Below, one piece after another: positions 55,359 through 64,000 of a stretch of DNA of 64,000 bases. The DNA is from Dolichospermum sp. DET69. Its GTDB lineage: Bacteria; Cyanobacteriota; Cyanobacteriia; Cyanobacteriales; Nostocaceae. The stretch's first letter is position 1, and every line of letters begins with the position of its first letter. The DNA lies in contig CP070233.1 of NCBI GenBank assembly GCA_017355425.1, positions 784,501 to 848,500 of the forward strand, written 5' to 3'. The translations under genes were made by a program, and so were the position numbers. Under the pieces are notes generated by a model. It was not told the DNA's origin, ran no database searches, and saw nothing but the letters and a program-made list of their open reading frames with translations.

Positions 55359-56010
55359 ATTCATTTCCTTTTTTTTCTACATAAGCAACTTCATCACTTT
55401 GCAACCTGTAAGCCTCTTTTATAGACTCTTCCCTTGAAAGTGGATTGGAAGGTTGACGATTTTGTGAATTATCAGAAAAGAGAGATAATTGCACTGGTGC
55501 TGCTACAAGAGCTAATGGCTTTAAACCATGTCTAGCTAATAATCTGTCTTCAAGTTTATAATGTGATTCTAAGTCACCATTACTTTTAATATGATTGATT
55601 TCTAAATTACGCTCATTTCGTAAATGTTGACAAACTAAAATCGCGCGATGGCAAACAATGGGATCTTTTTCCGCGCACATGAGAGCAATACTATAATTTT
55701 TCAACCCATCAATTACACGTTGAATTCCTTTTTTAAATAATTCAGTAGCGGCAATTTTTTCATATACAGCTTTACCATCAACATAACATTCTGGGTTTTT
55801 TGGTCTAGCACCTAGTTCTTGTCCTAAAAATACATATTTTATCTTTGCGCTTTTAAGTGACTCTTTAATTAGTATGCTGTTAAAATGAGGTAAATATCGG
55901 CTATAAGGATGCGATCGCACGTCTGCCAATGCTGTAACATTATGCTCTAGCAAAAGCTCAATAAAAGTTTCTATACTATGATTTGAATGACCAATAGTAA
56001 ACAGTTTCAT
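55351..56010 (-). CDS. DUF488 family protein (first copy)
   Basis: 219 residues: KLFTIGHSNHSIETFIELLL, ALADVRSHPYSRYLPHFNSI, YVFLGQELGARPKNPECYVD and the cysteine motif ALMCAEKDPIVCHRAILVCQ. All DUF488 positions I know are present, and about 60 further residues form a charged C-terminal extension. First gene of the three-gene operon; its 3' end overlaps the next DUF488 start. The two copies are clearly divergent paralogues (longer and shorter type). Confidence 0.88.
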   Translation of the reverse strand: MKLFTIGHSNHSIETFIELLLEHNVTALADVRSHPYSRYLPHFNSILIKESLKSAKIKYVFLGQELGARPKNPECYVDGKAVYEKIAATELFKKGIQRVIDGLKNYSIALMCAEKDPIVCHRAILVCQHLRNERNLEINHIKSNGDLESHYKLEDRLLARHGLKPLALVAAPVQLSLFSDNSQNRQPSNPLSREESIKEAYRLQSDEVAYVEKKGNEYE

Positions 56011-56131
56011 ATAGTTATAGGATCATCTTTTTTGTGGAGTCCTCTAAGAGATATCGTAAGAAACAAAACTCTCTGCTCCTCTGCGTGGGTAAGGGCATAG
56101 CAATGATATACCCTTAACTCCTAACTATAAC

Positions 56132-57535
56132 CTAAAGTTGCTTCACCTCACTAACCAACTTAGCCACCATATCCTTAGCGCTACCAAACAACATCGTCGT
56201 TTTAGCCTTATAAAACAACTCATTATCAACACCAGCAAAACCAGCACTCATACCGCGCTTAATCACAATAGTTTGCTTTGCGCGATCAACCTCCAAAATC
56301 GGCATCCCATAGATAGGACTATTCACATCACTACGCGCCGCCGGATTGACCACATCATTAGCACCAATCACCAACGCCACATCAGCCTGTTCAAACTGGG
56401 GATTAATATCCTCCATATCATACAACTGCGTATAGGCCACATTAGCTTCTGCCAATAATACATTCATGTGTCCCGGCATTCTCCCCGCCACCGGATGTAT
56501 CGCATATTTCACATCCACACCCATGCGTTCAAGTTGATCTGCCAACTCCCGGACGCTATGCTGTGCCTGAGCAACCGCCATACCGTAACCTGGGACAATC
56601 ACCACAGAACGCGCATAACCCAACATCATCGCCCCTTCTTCGGGATCTATACTGCGAACAGTTTGATTACTTGCACCAGCCGCAGCCCCACCAGTAGCAG
56701 TAGAAACTGAACCAAAAGCACTAAATAGGACACTGAATAAAGACCGATTCATGGCCTTACACATAATCTCAGTCAAAATCAGACCGGAAGCGCCCACCAA
56801 AGCCCCAGCGATGATTAACATATTATTCATCACTACAAAACCCGCCGCCGCCGCCGCCACACCTGATAGAGAGTTTAACAACGAAATTACAACGGGCATA
56901 TCACCGCCACCAATAGGCAGTACAAACATCACCCCTAACACCAAAGAAACAGCCACCACCGCTAAAAAGATGGGTAAACTATCCGGTGACATGATTAAAT
57001 AGGCACTTCCCGCTAAATAAGCACCTAACAGTAACAGGTTAACAGGTTGTTGCAAAGGAAAAGTAATGGGAGTACCACGGACTAAACCTTGCAATTTGGC
57101 AAAAGCCAGAAAACTACCGGTTAATGTCACACCACCGATTAACACATCCAATAACATGGAAATGTTGACATCGAGGGGGATAGGTTGAGAACTTCCTAAC
57201 AACCGCCAAAATTCCGCCACAGCGATAAGTGCAGAAGACGCACCACCCAACCCGTTGAGTAAGCCCACCATTTGGGGCATTTGGGTCATTTCTACCTTAT
57301 AAGCGATAACAGCGCCAATAATAGAACCAATAGCCAAACCTACCAAAATCATCTCGTAATTTAATACTTTTTGATCTAGCATTGTGGCAACAATAGCTAA
57401 TAACATTCCCACCGCAGCGACAAGATTACCGTTTCTGGCTGTAGCTGGAGAACCGAGCTTTTTCAAACCGAGAATAAATAATGATGCAGCGACTAAGTAG
57501 GTTAGCTGAATCCCAGTTGGTAAAAAGTCGCTCAT
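56132..57535 (-). CDS. pntB: Proton-translocating NAD(P) transhydrogenase subunit beta
   Basis: 467 residues. Nine or so membrane helices form domain II, and the C-terminal NADP(H)-binding domain III shows VVIVPGYGMAVAQAQHSVRE, AIHPVAGRMPGHMNVLLAEA and DVALVIGANDVVNPAARSD. With the alpha subunits it uses the proton gradient to reduce NADP+ with NADH. Its ATG overlaps the stop of the upstream alpha-2 gene by 4 nt. Confidence 0.97.
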   Translation of the reverse strand: MSDFLPTGIQLTYLVAASLFILGLKKLGSPATARNGNLVAAVGMLLAIVATMLDQKVLNYEMILVGLAIGSIIGAVIAYKVEMTQMPQMVGLLNGLGGASSALIAVAEFWRLLGSSQPIPLDVNISMLLDVLIGGVTLTGSFLAFAKLQGLVRGTPITFPLQQPVNLLLLGAYLAGSAYLIMSPDSLPIFLAVVAVSLVLGVMFVLPIGGGDMPVVISLLNSLSGVAAAAAGFVVMNNMLIIAGALVGASGLILTEIMCKAMNRSLFSVLFSAFGSVSTATGGAAAGASNQTVRSIDPEEGAMMLGYARSVVIVPGYGMAVAQAQHSVRELADQLERMGVDVKYAIHPVAGRMPGHMNVLLAEANVAYTQLYDMEDINPQFEQADVALVIGANDVVNPAARSDVNSPIYGMPILEVDRAKQTIVIKRGMSAGFAGVDNELFYKAKTTMLFGSAKDMVAKLVSEVKQL

Positions 57536-57825
57536 GCTTTAATTTCCTTTTTTTTAAACATTTGCAACATTCTGTCAGTGACTAAAAAACCACCGACTAC
57601 GTTAACCATTGCCAATATCACCGCAATTAAACCGAGAATTACGGATAAATTGGTGTTTCTTTCCCCAGCAGCGAGAATTGCACCAATTACCGAAATCCCG
57701 GAAATGGCATTGGAACCCGACATTAAAGGAGTGTGTAATGTGGGGGGAATTTTGTTAATAACTTCAAAGCCGATAAAAGAGGCTAAGACAAGTACAAATA
57801 AAGCTGGAACTAATGCTTCTGTCAT
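57532..57825 (-). CDS. Transhydrogenase subunit alpha part 2 (membrane part)
   Basis: 97 residues, three to four transmembrane helices (ALFVLVLASFIGFEVINKIP, TPLMSGSNAISGISVIGAIL, LGLIAVILAMVNVVGGFLV). This is the membrane part of PntA, separate from domain I as in cyanobacteria. It sits between pntA1 and pntB, overlapping pntB. Confidence 0.95.
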   Translation of the reverse strand: MTEALVPALFVLVLASFIGFEVINKIPPTLHTPLMSGSNAISGISVIGAILAAGERNTNLSVILGLIAVILAMVNVVGGFLVTDRMLQMFKKKEIKA

Positions 57826-58004
57826 TTCGATTTTGGATTTTTAAGTGAATACCAACAGATAAACTATCTATTGTGGGATGGGCTTCTAGCCCGTCCAAGG
57901 GCAGGCAAGATGCCTACCCCACAAAAAAACTCTCTCAAACTCGCATTCCTCTGCGAACTCTGCGCCTCTGTGGTTCGTTATTCCATGAATTTTATTCATG
58001 GAAA
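57826..58004. other. pntA1-pntA2 spacer with dispersed repeat
   Basis: A gtgggatgggcttctagcccgtcc palindrome (57872-57897) and a ctctgtggttcgttattcc repeat separate two genes that would be expected in one operon. The intergenic insertion may weaken but need not abolish co-transcription. Confidence 0.55.
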
Positions 58005-59159
58005 CTAAACCGCTACCGTCTGCAAAGCGTCCTTTACTCGTTGGTTTCTAATTTCTCCACCATGAGTAACACAAGCAGCATCAACAATGTCATCACTAAA
58101 GTTGATTTGTAATACTTTATCTTTAATCAACAGTTGCATTAATGAGGTAACATTCTTTGCATAAAGTTGACTAGCGTGTACTGGCATAGATGAGGGTAAA
58201 TTAATTGGTCCAATAATGGTTACACCGTTCCAAATAATATCTTTACCTGCTTCTGTACAAGCGCAGTTTCCACCTTGGTCAGCAGCTAAATCCACAATTA
58301 CTGAACCTGGTTTCATCTGCGCTACCATTTCCTCTGTGACGAGAATGGGCGCTTTTCTGCCTGGTACTTGGGCTGTGGTAATGACGATATCGGCGTTTTT
58401 GACGTGGTGGGCGACTACTTCCTGGGTACGCTTTTTACTAGCTTCGGATATTTCTTTGGCGTAACCACCGGCTGCAACGGTTTCTTCTTCCAGTTTGACT
58501 TCGACGAATTTCGCTCCTAAGCTTTGCACTTCTTCTTTGACGGCTGGGCGGATGTCAAAGGCTTCTACTACTGCTCCTAGTCTTCTAGCTGTAGCGATCG
58601 CTTGCAATCCGGCTACACCAGCACCCATAATAAATACTTTAGCTGGGGGAATAGTCCCCGCCGCAGTGGTCAGCATGGGGAAATATTTCGGTAATGCCGC
58701 CGCCGCAATCAATACGGCTTTATAACCCGCTAGTGAGGCTTGGGAGGACAAAGCATCCATGCTTTGCGCTCTGGTGGTACGGGGGATTAATTCCATACTC
58801 AAAGCTGTAATTTGCCGATTTGCCAATTGTTGGGCAATTACGGGATTTCCCAGGGGATTGAGGAAGCTAATTAATACAGAACCAGATTTGAGTAACTCAA
58901 TTTCTGATCTTCCATCTTCTCTGGTTTGGGGTGGGCTAACCTTGAGTAAAATATCTGCTTCACTCCATAATTGGGCAGAATCATCACTAATCCTTGCCCC
59001 TGCGGCTTCATAATCAGCATCACTGAAAAATGCTTTTTCTCCCGCTCCTGCTTCTACCCAAACTTCTAAACCTTGTTTGACTAATTTAGCTACGGTATCG
59101 GGAATTAAAGCTACACGCCGTTCACAAACTTCTATTTCTTTAGCAACTGCTATTTTCAT
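58005..59159 (-). CDS. pntA: Transhydrogenase subunit alpha part 1 (NAD-binding)
   Basis: 384 residues, related to alanine dehydrogenase: KIAVAKEIEVCERRVALIPD, EAGAGEKAFFSDADYEAAGA, the Rossmann loop VFIMGAGVAGLQAIATARRL and AADQGGNCACTEAG. Domain I, binding NAD(H) on the cytoplasmic face. Start ATG 59159 with aggaga about 7 nt upstream. First gene of pntA1-pntA2-pntB. Confidence 0.96.
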   Translation of the reverse strand: MKIAVAKEIEVCERRVALIPDTVAKLVKQGLEVWVEAGAGEKAFFSDADYEAAGARISDDSAQLWSEADILLKVSPPQTREDGRSEIELLKSGSVLISFLNPLGNPVIAQQLANRQITALSMELIPRTTRAQSMDALSSQASLAGYKAVLIAAAALPKYFPMLTTAAGTIPPAKVFIMGAGVAGLQAIATARRLGAVVEAFDIRPAVKEEVQSLGAKFVEVKLEEETVAAGGYAKEISEASKKRTQEVVAHHVKNADIVITTAQVPGRKAPILVTEEMVAQMKPGSVIVDLAADQGGNCACTEAGKDIIWNGVTIIGPINLPSSMPVHASQLYAKNVTSLMQLLIKDKVLQINFSDDIVDAACVTHGGEIRNQRVKDALQTVAV

Positions 59160-59672
59160 GCAATCTCCTAGATGTAAATACTTAACATTACCCGTTAACT
59201 CTGAATACTTTTTAAATCAAATTAGTATCATTTAGTTGATGAGATGATTAACCATGAATTACCTTTGTAGATAGAACTTGCCAATTTTTGTTTTTGCTAT
59301 CTTTGTTGTTTATTCACAAACTCAACCTAATAATATGCAGATATCATCCTTACAAAATGGCTATAGTAAAATTAGTTATCGCACATCCTATGCCAATATC
59401 TACATTTTGGATATTGTTCTTCAGATTATTTTATATTTGGGAAAAAACTCACTCTGGAATTCTTAATCATTTAATATATACTTGGATATTGATAATTAGT
59501 CATAAAAATTATCTTCTAGATAACAAAATTAACTCTAAATAACAGTAATCTTACTTTGTGGAGAGAATTTTTGACTAAAATGGCACTTTCATTTCTAACT
59601 AACGTCTATTGTAGTAAAGTTTAGTTACAAATACTAACGCTTAGTTACAAACGCTCAAGGGAAACCTAATTT
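59160..59672. promoter_or_regulatory. Divergent spacer between pntA and DUF2808 gene
   Basis: 513 nt; two small plus-strand frames overlap each other and have no family. The 11-nt word ttagttacaaa occurs twice, at 59621-59631 and 59641-59651, exactly 20 bp apart (two helical turns) and 33 nt or less upstream of the DUF2808 start region, so it may be a paired operator or activator site. Promoters for both divergent genes must lie here. Confidence 0.5.
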
Positions 59673-60185
59673 ATGAAACGCCTACTTTCTGCCTTAACCG
59701 TCACTGGCTGTTTATTAACAGGCTTGACAACTCCGATTTTAGCGCAAAGTTTACCTGGATTAACACTTTTTAGCGGTGTCAAAAGAGAAAATCAACTGCC
59801 CTACCGCTTAGATTTTGGCGGACAAACCAATAGCACTGATCGTTATATATTAAAAGTTCCCGCCCAAAAAATGAAATTGGCAGTGGCTCAATTTGCCATT
59901 AGCTATCCTGATTATTACAAGGGAACTTTTGATCCCAAAAATATTGAAGTCCTAGTTAAAGGTAAAAAAGTCGCCCTATCTGAAGTCAAATGGGATAAAG
60001 AAGGAGGGGTGATTAAAATATTTCCCGAAGAACCAATTCCCGCCGGTCGCAAAGTAGAGTTAGTCTTATCCAACGTTGAAAATCCAGCCTTTGGAGGGGT
60101 GTTTTATTTCAGATGTCAAGTTCTTTCCCCAGGTGATGTACCATTACTGCGTGATCTCGGTACATGGATTATCAGTATTACCTAA
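59673..60185 (+). CDS. DUF2808 secreted protein
   Basis: 170 residues with a signal peptide (MKRLLSALTVTGCLLTGLTT, cleavage after ILAQ) and a beta-rich DUF2808 domain (DRYILKVPAQKMKLAVAQFA, NPAFGGVFYFRCQVLSPGDV). DUF2808 is widespread in cyanobacteria and of unknown function, presumably periplasmic or outer-membrane associated. Direct repeats precede the gene; a heptamer array follows it. Confidence 0.9.
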   Translation: MKRLLSALTVTGCLLTGLTTPILAQSLPGLTLFSGVKRENQLPYRLDFGGQTNSTDRYILKVPAQKMKLAVAQFAISYPDYYKGTFDPKNIEVLVKGKKVALSEVKWDKEGGVIKIFPEEPIPAGRKVELVLSNVENPAFGGVFYFRCQVLSPGDVPLLRDLGTWIISIT

Positions 60186-60210
60186 GAAGGGAACAGGTCA
60201 TATATCATTA

Positions 60211-60280
60211 CTAATGACTAATGACCAATGACTAATGACTAATGACTAATGACCAATGACTAATGACTAATGACCAATAA
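60211..60280. repeat. Heptamer array, ten units of ctaatga/ccaatga
   Basis: Ten heptamers in a row, ctaatga with every third or fourth unit changed to ccaatga, giving a 21- to 28-bp higher-order pattern. Lies between the DUF2808 gene and rpmH. Confidence 0.9.
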
Positions 60281-60368
60281 CTCCATCCAGAATTATGTTT
60301 TATTGCCTGTAAAGTGGTAAAATATCGGATTGTGACTTTTTATGAAAATCGCCTAATAGGAGAACAGT

Positions 60369-60503
60369 ATGCAAAGCACACTAGGCGGCACTTGCCGTAA
60401 AAGAAAAAGAACATCAGGATTTCGGGCCAGAATGCGGACACCAGACGGCAGAAACGTGATTAGTGCTAGAAGAAGAAAAGGACGGCATCGTTTGAGTGTT
60501 TAG
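60369..60503 (+). CDS. rpmH: Ribosomal protein L34
   Basis: A 44-residue basic protein ([38 protein letters not shown]) matching L34, of which the [16 protein letters not shown]-like stretch is diagnostic. Preceded by aggagaac about 6 nt before the ATG. First gene of the rpmH-rnpA-yidC cluster. Confidence 0.97.
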   Translation: MQSTLGGTCRKRKRTSGFRARMRTPDGRNVISARRRKGRHRLSV

Positions 60504-60530
60504 GGTAAAATTCGACAATTAAGAACTGTT

Positions 60531-60920
60531 GTGGCTTTGCCCAAAGCATATCGTCTCAAATCCCGTCAGGATTTTCAGGCAGTTTTCCGGGAAGGAATTC
60601 GGCGACATAGTTCTCATTTCACATTGAGAGCCTTAAAACCTCCTCTTTCCACAGAACCTTCTTTGGATACTGCCCCCCCTGTTACAAAAATTGGTATTGC
60701 CATTAGTACAAAAGTAAGTAAACGCGCCGTTGTTCGCAACAAAATAAAAAGACAAATGACAGCAGCATTACATCAATTGTTGCCAGAATTAGTCCCAGGA
60801 TGGCGGCTAGTATTAATTGTGAAAACAACAACAGCAAAATCTGAGTGCGAAACTCATAAATTTCTGCAAGAATTAAAGCAGTTGTTGGCACAAACTGAGG
60901 TATTAAATGGGAATTCGTGA
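60531..60920 (+). CDS. rnpA: Ribonuclease P protein component
   Basis: 129 residues, starting at GTG 60531 (MALPKAYRLKSRQDFQAVFR). The RNase P RNR motif is visible in KVSKRAVVRNKIKRQMTAAL. RnpA assists the RNase P RNA in 5' processing of tRNA precursors. It lies 27 nt after rpmH and overlaps the PH-domain gene by 14 nt. A short non-conserved insert (LSTEPSLDTAPP) interrupts the domain near residue 40. Confidence 0.95.
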   Translation: MALPKAYRLKSRQDFQAVFREGIRRHSSHFTLRALKPPLSTEPSLDTAPPVTKIGIAISTKVSKRAVVRNKIKRQMTAALHQLLPELVPGWRLVLIVKTTTAKSECETHKFLQELKQLLAQTEVLNGNS

Positions 60921-61293
60921 AGAAGTTTATTATGAGGGTGGTCCCCACATTGGGGATTTGATTATCAACCTGCTGATTGGACTAACGGTGGTGGGTATCC
61001 CCCTAGCTGTTGGGGCAATAGTCAGGGCTGTGTGGCTACGTTTCCGCATCACAGACCGACGGGTATGTGTGACGGGAGGTTGGATGGGACGCGATCGCTA
61101 TGATGTAATTTATTCAGAAGTGATGAAAGTTGTCAAAGTTCCCCGTGGCATCGGTCTATGGGGAGATATGGCAATTACCCTCAAAAATGGTACCCTCATA
61201 GAAATGCGGGCTATTCCTAACTTTCGGGAAGTCTATGACTACATTAATGAAAGAGTTGCTGCGAAAAATCCCCAATATAGCAGTTCTAAATAA
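60907..61293 (+). CDS. Bacterial PH-domain protein in rnpA-yidC cluster
   Basis: 128 residues with a hydrophobic segment (LIINLLIGLTVVGIPLAVGA) followed by a YdbS/YdbT-like PH domain (FRITDRRVCVTGGWMGRDRY, VIYSEVMKVVKVPRGIGLWG, MAITLKNGTLIEMRAIPNF). It is a constant neighbour of rnpA and yidC in cyanobacteria; its role, perhaps in membrane protein insertion, is unproven. Confidence 0.88.
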   Translation: MGIREEVYYEGGPHIGDLIINLLIGLTVVGIPLAVGAIVRAVWLRFRITDRRVCVTGGWMGRDRYDVIYSEVMKVVKVPRGIGLWGDMAITLKNGTLIEMRAIPNFREVYDYINERVAAKNPQYSSSK

Positions 61294-61539
61294 GTCATTT
61301 GTCCAGAGCGTTAACATTCACATTTTTAGCTAATGTGCTGCTATCCTTAGCTTGCGTAGCTTGTGGATAGTCACAGCAATGCTTAACAAAAACCTCTACA
61401 ATATAGAGCAAAAGCTTAGGAGAGAATCGCCTCTAGCATAGAAGGGCAACTAACTATAGTCAGAGGATAGGCTCAATTAAGCATCTCACTCCTAAACGGG
61501 GTGAGAATGTCAAAGTACCGCAGGTTGAATTCACAAATA

Positions 61540-62685
61540 ATGGATTTTGGTATTGGGTTTCTCTCGAACAACGTGATGTTGCCAATCATAGACCTTTTCT
61601 ATGGTTTTGTCCCTAGCTATGGGTTGGCGATAGTAGCATTAACATTGATTATCCGCTTTGCACTCTATCCTCTGAGTGCTGGCTCTATCCGCAGTATGCG
61701 GCGGATGCGAGTCGTGCAGCCTCTCATGCAAAAGCGCATGGCAGAAATCAAAGAACGTTATAAAGACGATCAGCAAAAGCAACAAGAGGAAATGCTCAAG
61801 GTCCAAAATGAATTTGGTAATCCCTTAGCAGGATGTCTGCCTCTCCTCTTGCAAATGCCAGTATTATTAGCACTATTTGCCACTTTGCGGGGTTCACCTT
61901 TTTCCGGAGTCAACTACTCCGTTAACTTGCAAATCTTCCCTGAAGAACAAATCGAGCGCATTCAACCCCAAGCCTTTGCTACTTCCCCACAAAATATTTA
62001 CATTGCTGATGGGGAACACTCTCCCATCTCTGCCATCTTACCGGGTGGTAATAAGTTAACAGTGGGAGAAAAAACTAAGATTCAATATCAAACCGTAGAA
62101 GGTAAATCATTTGATTCCCTCTTAGTAGAACACCCAGAAGCTAAGTTAACTCCTGAATGGAAAATCATGAAAGGGGAAGAACGGGTCAAAATTGATGCCG
62201 AAGGTAATATAGAAGCCTTAGAACCCGGAGACGTGACCATTCAAGGCACAATTCCCGGATTAGCAGCAGACAAAGGATTTCTCTTTATAGATGCTTTGGG
62301 CAGAGTCGGTGCTATTGATCCTGATAACACAGTTCATTGGGATATTGTGGGAATGATTGTCTTCTTTGGCATCAGCCTTTATGTCAGCCAAATGCTGTCT
62401 GGGCAAAATTCCAGCGGTGGCAACCCTCAACAAGATACAGTCAACAAAATTACCCCTGTTCTCTTTTCTGGGATGTTTTTATTCTTTCCCCTCCCGGCTG
62501 GGGTACTTATGTATATGGTAATTGGTAATGTTTTCCAAACCGTCCAAACCTATATCCTCTCCCGTGAACCTCTACCAGAAGAAATTCAAAAAATCGTAGA
62601 CTTACAGGAAAAAGAAGCACAAACCATCGACGTAAAAGCGTTGCCATTTGAACCGAAAAGTTCTAAGAAAAAGGCTACTGGTTGA
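61540..62685 (+). CDS. yidC: Membrane protein insertase YidC/Alb3
   Basis: About 381 residues. The cyanobacterial start [20 protein letters not shown] lies at ATG 61540, 13 codons into the open frame. Helix 1 is followed by the substrate groove region ([20 protein letters not shown]), the [20 protein letters not shown] helix, a lumenal insert of about 110 residues with a BIG2-like beta repeat ([11 protein letters not shown] and [20 protein letters not shown]), and C-terminal helices ending [20 protein letters not shown]. Inserts thylakoid and plasma-membrane proteins. Confidence 0.95.
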   Translation: MDFGIGFLSNNVMLPIIDLFYGFVPSYGLAIVALTLIIRFALYPLSAGSIRSMRRMRVVQPLMQKRMAEIKERYKDDQQKQQEEMLKVQNEFGNPLAGCLPLLLQMPVLLALFATLRGSPFSGVNYSVNLQIFPEEQIERIQPQAFATSPQNIYIADGEHSPISAILPGGNKLTVGEKTKIQYQTVEGKSFDSLLVEHPEAKLTPEWKIMKGEERVKIDAEGNIEALEPGDVTIQGTIPGLAADKGFLFIDALGRVGAIDPDNTVHWDIVGMIVFFGISLYVSQMLSGQNSSGGNPQQDTVNKITPVLFSGMFLFFPLPAGVLMYMVIGNVFQTVQTYILSREPLPEEIQKIVDLQEKEAQTIDVKALPFEPKSSKKKATG

Positions 62686-62687
62686 TT

Positions 62688-63203
62688 ATGAGCGACATTT
62701 CTATGCAAAGTAGTGAACAATGGTTACAGAATTTGCTACTTCTAATTGGTGTATCTACTCAAGTACGGGCTAATTTAGAAACTACCCCATCTTCTGAGCA
62801 AGATGTACCAGCGGGAGAAAGCTACTGGTTGACAATAGAGCAAACTAATTTAACATCAGAACAAATTAGGATTTTAATTGGTGCTGGTGGTTCGGTGATA
62901 GATGGAATTCAGTATCTAGCAAATTCCGTTCTCAACTTGAATCAACCAGAAGAAAATCAGATAGCCTACACAATTGAATTGAGTGGTTATCGTGCCAGAC
63001 GAGAATCTGAAATCCGGACTCTAGCAGAAAATGCTGCCGCAGAAGTCCGTTTTTCTGGCAGAGAGGTAGAACTTCAATCTCTGAGTTCTTTAGAACGCCG
63101 ACAAATCCACACATTATTGCAGGAGTTTTCTGATTTAGAAACCTTCAGTCGTGGTAAAGAACCCTATCGTCATTTAGTTGTTCGTCAAGCTGTTACACCG
63201 TAA
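62688..63203 (+). CDS. KhpB/Jag-type R3H RNA-binding protein
   Basis: About 171 residues. A KH-like domain (LIGAGGSVIDGIQYLANSVL) precedes an R3H domain (LSSLERRQIHTLLQEFSDLE, SRGKEPYRHLVVRQ). Jag/KhpB binds RNA and is generally encoded after yidC. ATG 62688, 2 nt after the yidC stop. Confidence 0.92.
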   Translation: MSDISMQSSEQWLQNLLLLIGVSTQVRANLETTPSSEQDVPAGESYWLTIEQTNLTSEQIRILIGAGGSVIDGIQYLANSVLNLNQPEENQIAYTIELSGYRARRESEIRTLAENAAAEVRFSGREVELQSLSSLERRQIHTLLQEFSDLETFSRGKEPYRHLVVRQAVTP

Positions 63204-63294
63204 TTAGGGAATAGGGAATAGGTGATGATTTTATCAATCACCATTTACCCATTACCCATGATTAATTTTTTTGTAAGGGTATTTCACAAATCCT

Positions 63295-63798
63295 ATGGAC
63301 GCTATTTTTATTCCGCAGCTAACCAAAGCCCCGGAGCGGACAGAGGAAATTCAAGTTCAAGAGTTTCTGCCTGGATTAGAAACATTGACACCAGTTCGCG
63401 GAGTTATCCAAGTTAAACATCAGGGTAATTACTTGGAAGTTTCATCTCAGGCAGAAGCAATTGTTACTTGTACCTGCAATCGCTGTTTGCAGCAGTATAA
63501 CCATCGTCTGGTTCTCAATGCTCAGGAAGTGATTTGGTTAGATGAAACCGCTAATCAAACGGAAGATTTGCCTTTAGAAATGGAAGTGGCTGTAGAAGAT
63601 TTACTGGAAACTTTAGCACCTGATGGTAATTTTGATCCCGGTGAATGGCTCTATCAGCAGATGTGTTTAGCATTGCCACAGCGTCAATTATGTAATATCA
63701 ATTGTCCAGGTATTTTGGATGCTTCTGTGTCTGAAAAACCTACTGATAGCCGTTGGGCTTTATTAGATGCTTTGAAAAAACAACTTCCAGATAATTAG
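63295..63798 (+). CDS. YceD/DUF177 family protein
   Basis: 167 residues: QEFLPGLETLTPVRGVIQVK, the CTCNRCLQQYNHRLVL Cys cluster and EDLLETLAPDGNFDPGEWLY, CNINCPGIL, WALLDALKKQL. DUF177 (YceD) proteins are linked with 23S rRNA metabolism and L32; the last CPGI and WALLDALKKQ are family hallmarks. Last gene of the cluster, 91 nt after the Jag gene. Confidence 0.93.
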   Translation: MDAIFIPQLTKAPERTEEIQVQEFLPGLETLTPVRGVIQVKHQGNYLEVSSQAEAIVTCTCNRCLQQYNHRLVLNAQEVIWLDETANQTEDLPLEMEVAVEDLLETLAPDGNFDPGEWLYQQMCLALPQRQLCNINCPGILDASVSEKPTDSRWALLDALKKQLPDN

Positions 63799-63920
63799 TA
63801 AATTTACTATTGGGTGCGTTATGGCGTAATTATTTATGGCTTATTGATACTCTCAGGGAACCAATCCACTGAGAGTATTTAATCTAAGTAGGTTAGCATT
63901 AAAAATTGTCGTTATGGCAA

Positions 63921-63948
63921 GGCAAGAGGCAAGAGGCAAAAGGCAAGA
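63921..63948. repeat. Heptamer array ggcaaga-ggcaaga-ggcaaaa-ggcaaga
   Basis: The same four-unit block, including the variant third unit, occurs at 41057-41084. This suggests copying of the block as a unit, not independent slippage. Confidence 0.85.
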
Positions 63949-64000
63949 TTGAAGAGGGTTTGGGCGATTTTACTTTTCTTTACACAGATTGGTTTTATTC

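Noticed and set aside
59278-59542. Two overlapping small ORFs upstream of DUF2808
   Set aside because: Mutually overlapping in an AT-rich divergent promoter region; no RBS or family.

Overview
The window looks like chromosomal DNA of a filamentous, probably heterocyst-forming cyanobacterium (Nostocales, Anabaena/Dolichospermum-like). Supporting signs are many GCGATCGC (HIP1-type) octamers, a low-GC coding style, heptanucleotide tandem repeats between genes, and typical cyanobacterial genes: rbcR next to an NnrU gene and ndhF, a split-alpha pntA/pntB transhydrogenase, XisI, DUF2808, and a GH57 branching enzyme. The assignment rests on recognition of protein families; no search was run.

Layout. 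0-0.6 kb is repeat-rich. 0.6-6.8 kb carries a Rossmann-fold oxidoreductase, a hypothetical gene and the type IV pilus motor operon pilB-pilT-pilC (minus strand). 6.8-9.4 kb is an insertion zone with an IS607-type element (serine recombinase plus TnpB) next to a possible older TnpB remnant. 9.4-15.5 kb is a chaperone block: grpE, dnaK, dnaJ, a TusA-like gene and rsgA; it is interrupted by transposon-end-like hairpins, and rsgA has absorbed an intergenic repeat in frame. 15.8-24.8 kb holds a kinase-FGE fusion, a GH57 branching enzyme, a small membrane protein, RNase T2, a HigBA-like pair and polA.

25.1-30.9 kb is a decaying accessory region: an Rpn-type nuclease with a duplicated 3' end, a DUF1016 nuclease, HicB with a broken HicA, a DUF4160 gene split by a MITE with clean TIRs and TSD, DUF2442, and an hsdR remnant that has lost its motor. 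31-43.3 kb returns to housekeeping: HAD phosphatase, DALR protein, Crp/Fnr regulator, a 12 x 43-bp minisatellite, a periplasmic-binding protein, a deleted kinase pseudogene, rbcR, nnrU, a thioredoxin followed by a 24-copy heptamer array, and ndhF1.

43.9-56 kb is a toxin-antitoxin and defence island: DUF29, RelE/Phd, VapC with a novel-looking partner, HicB/HicA'-XisH'-XisI, MazEF, two DUF433/DUF5615 pairs, a frameshifted VapC module, a type II restriction-modification pair, DUF104/VapC, and a three-gene DUF488-DUF488-dual-OB operon. A short hairpin repeat with core gcgcttcgctatcgc occurs about eleven times here, between the modules, and I saw no copy elsewhere in the window. The repeat family with its modules and the DUF488/dual-OB operon are my best candidates for undescribed biology.

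56-64 kb is core genome: pntB, pntA2 and pntA1 (proton-translocating transhydrogenase), a DUF2808 secreted protein, then the classic rpmH-rnpA-PH domain-yidC-jag/khpB-DUF177 cluster joining ribosome, RNase P and membrane protein insertion. I saw no tRNA, rRNA or CRISPR array.
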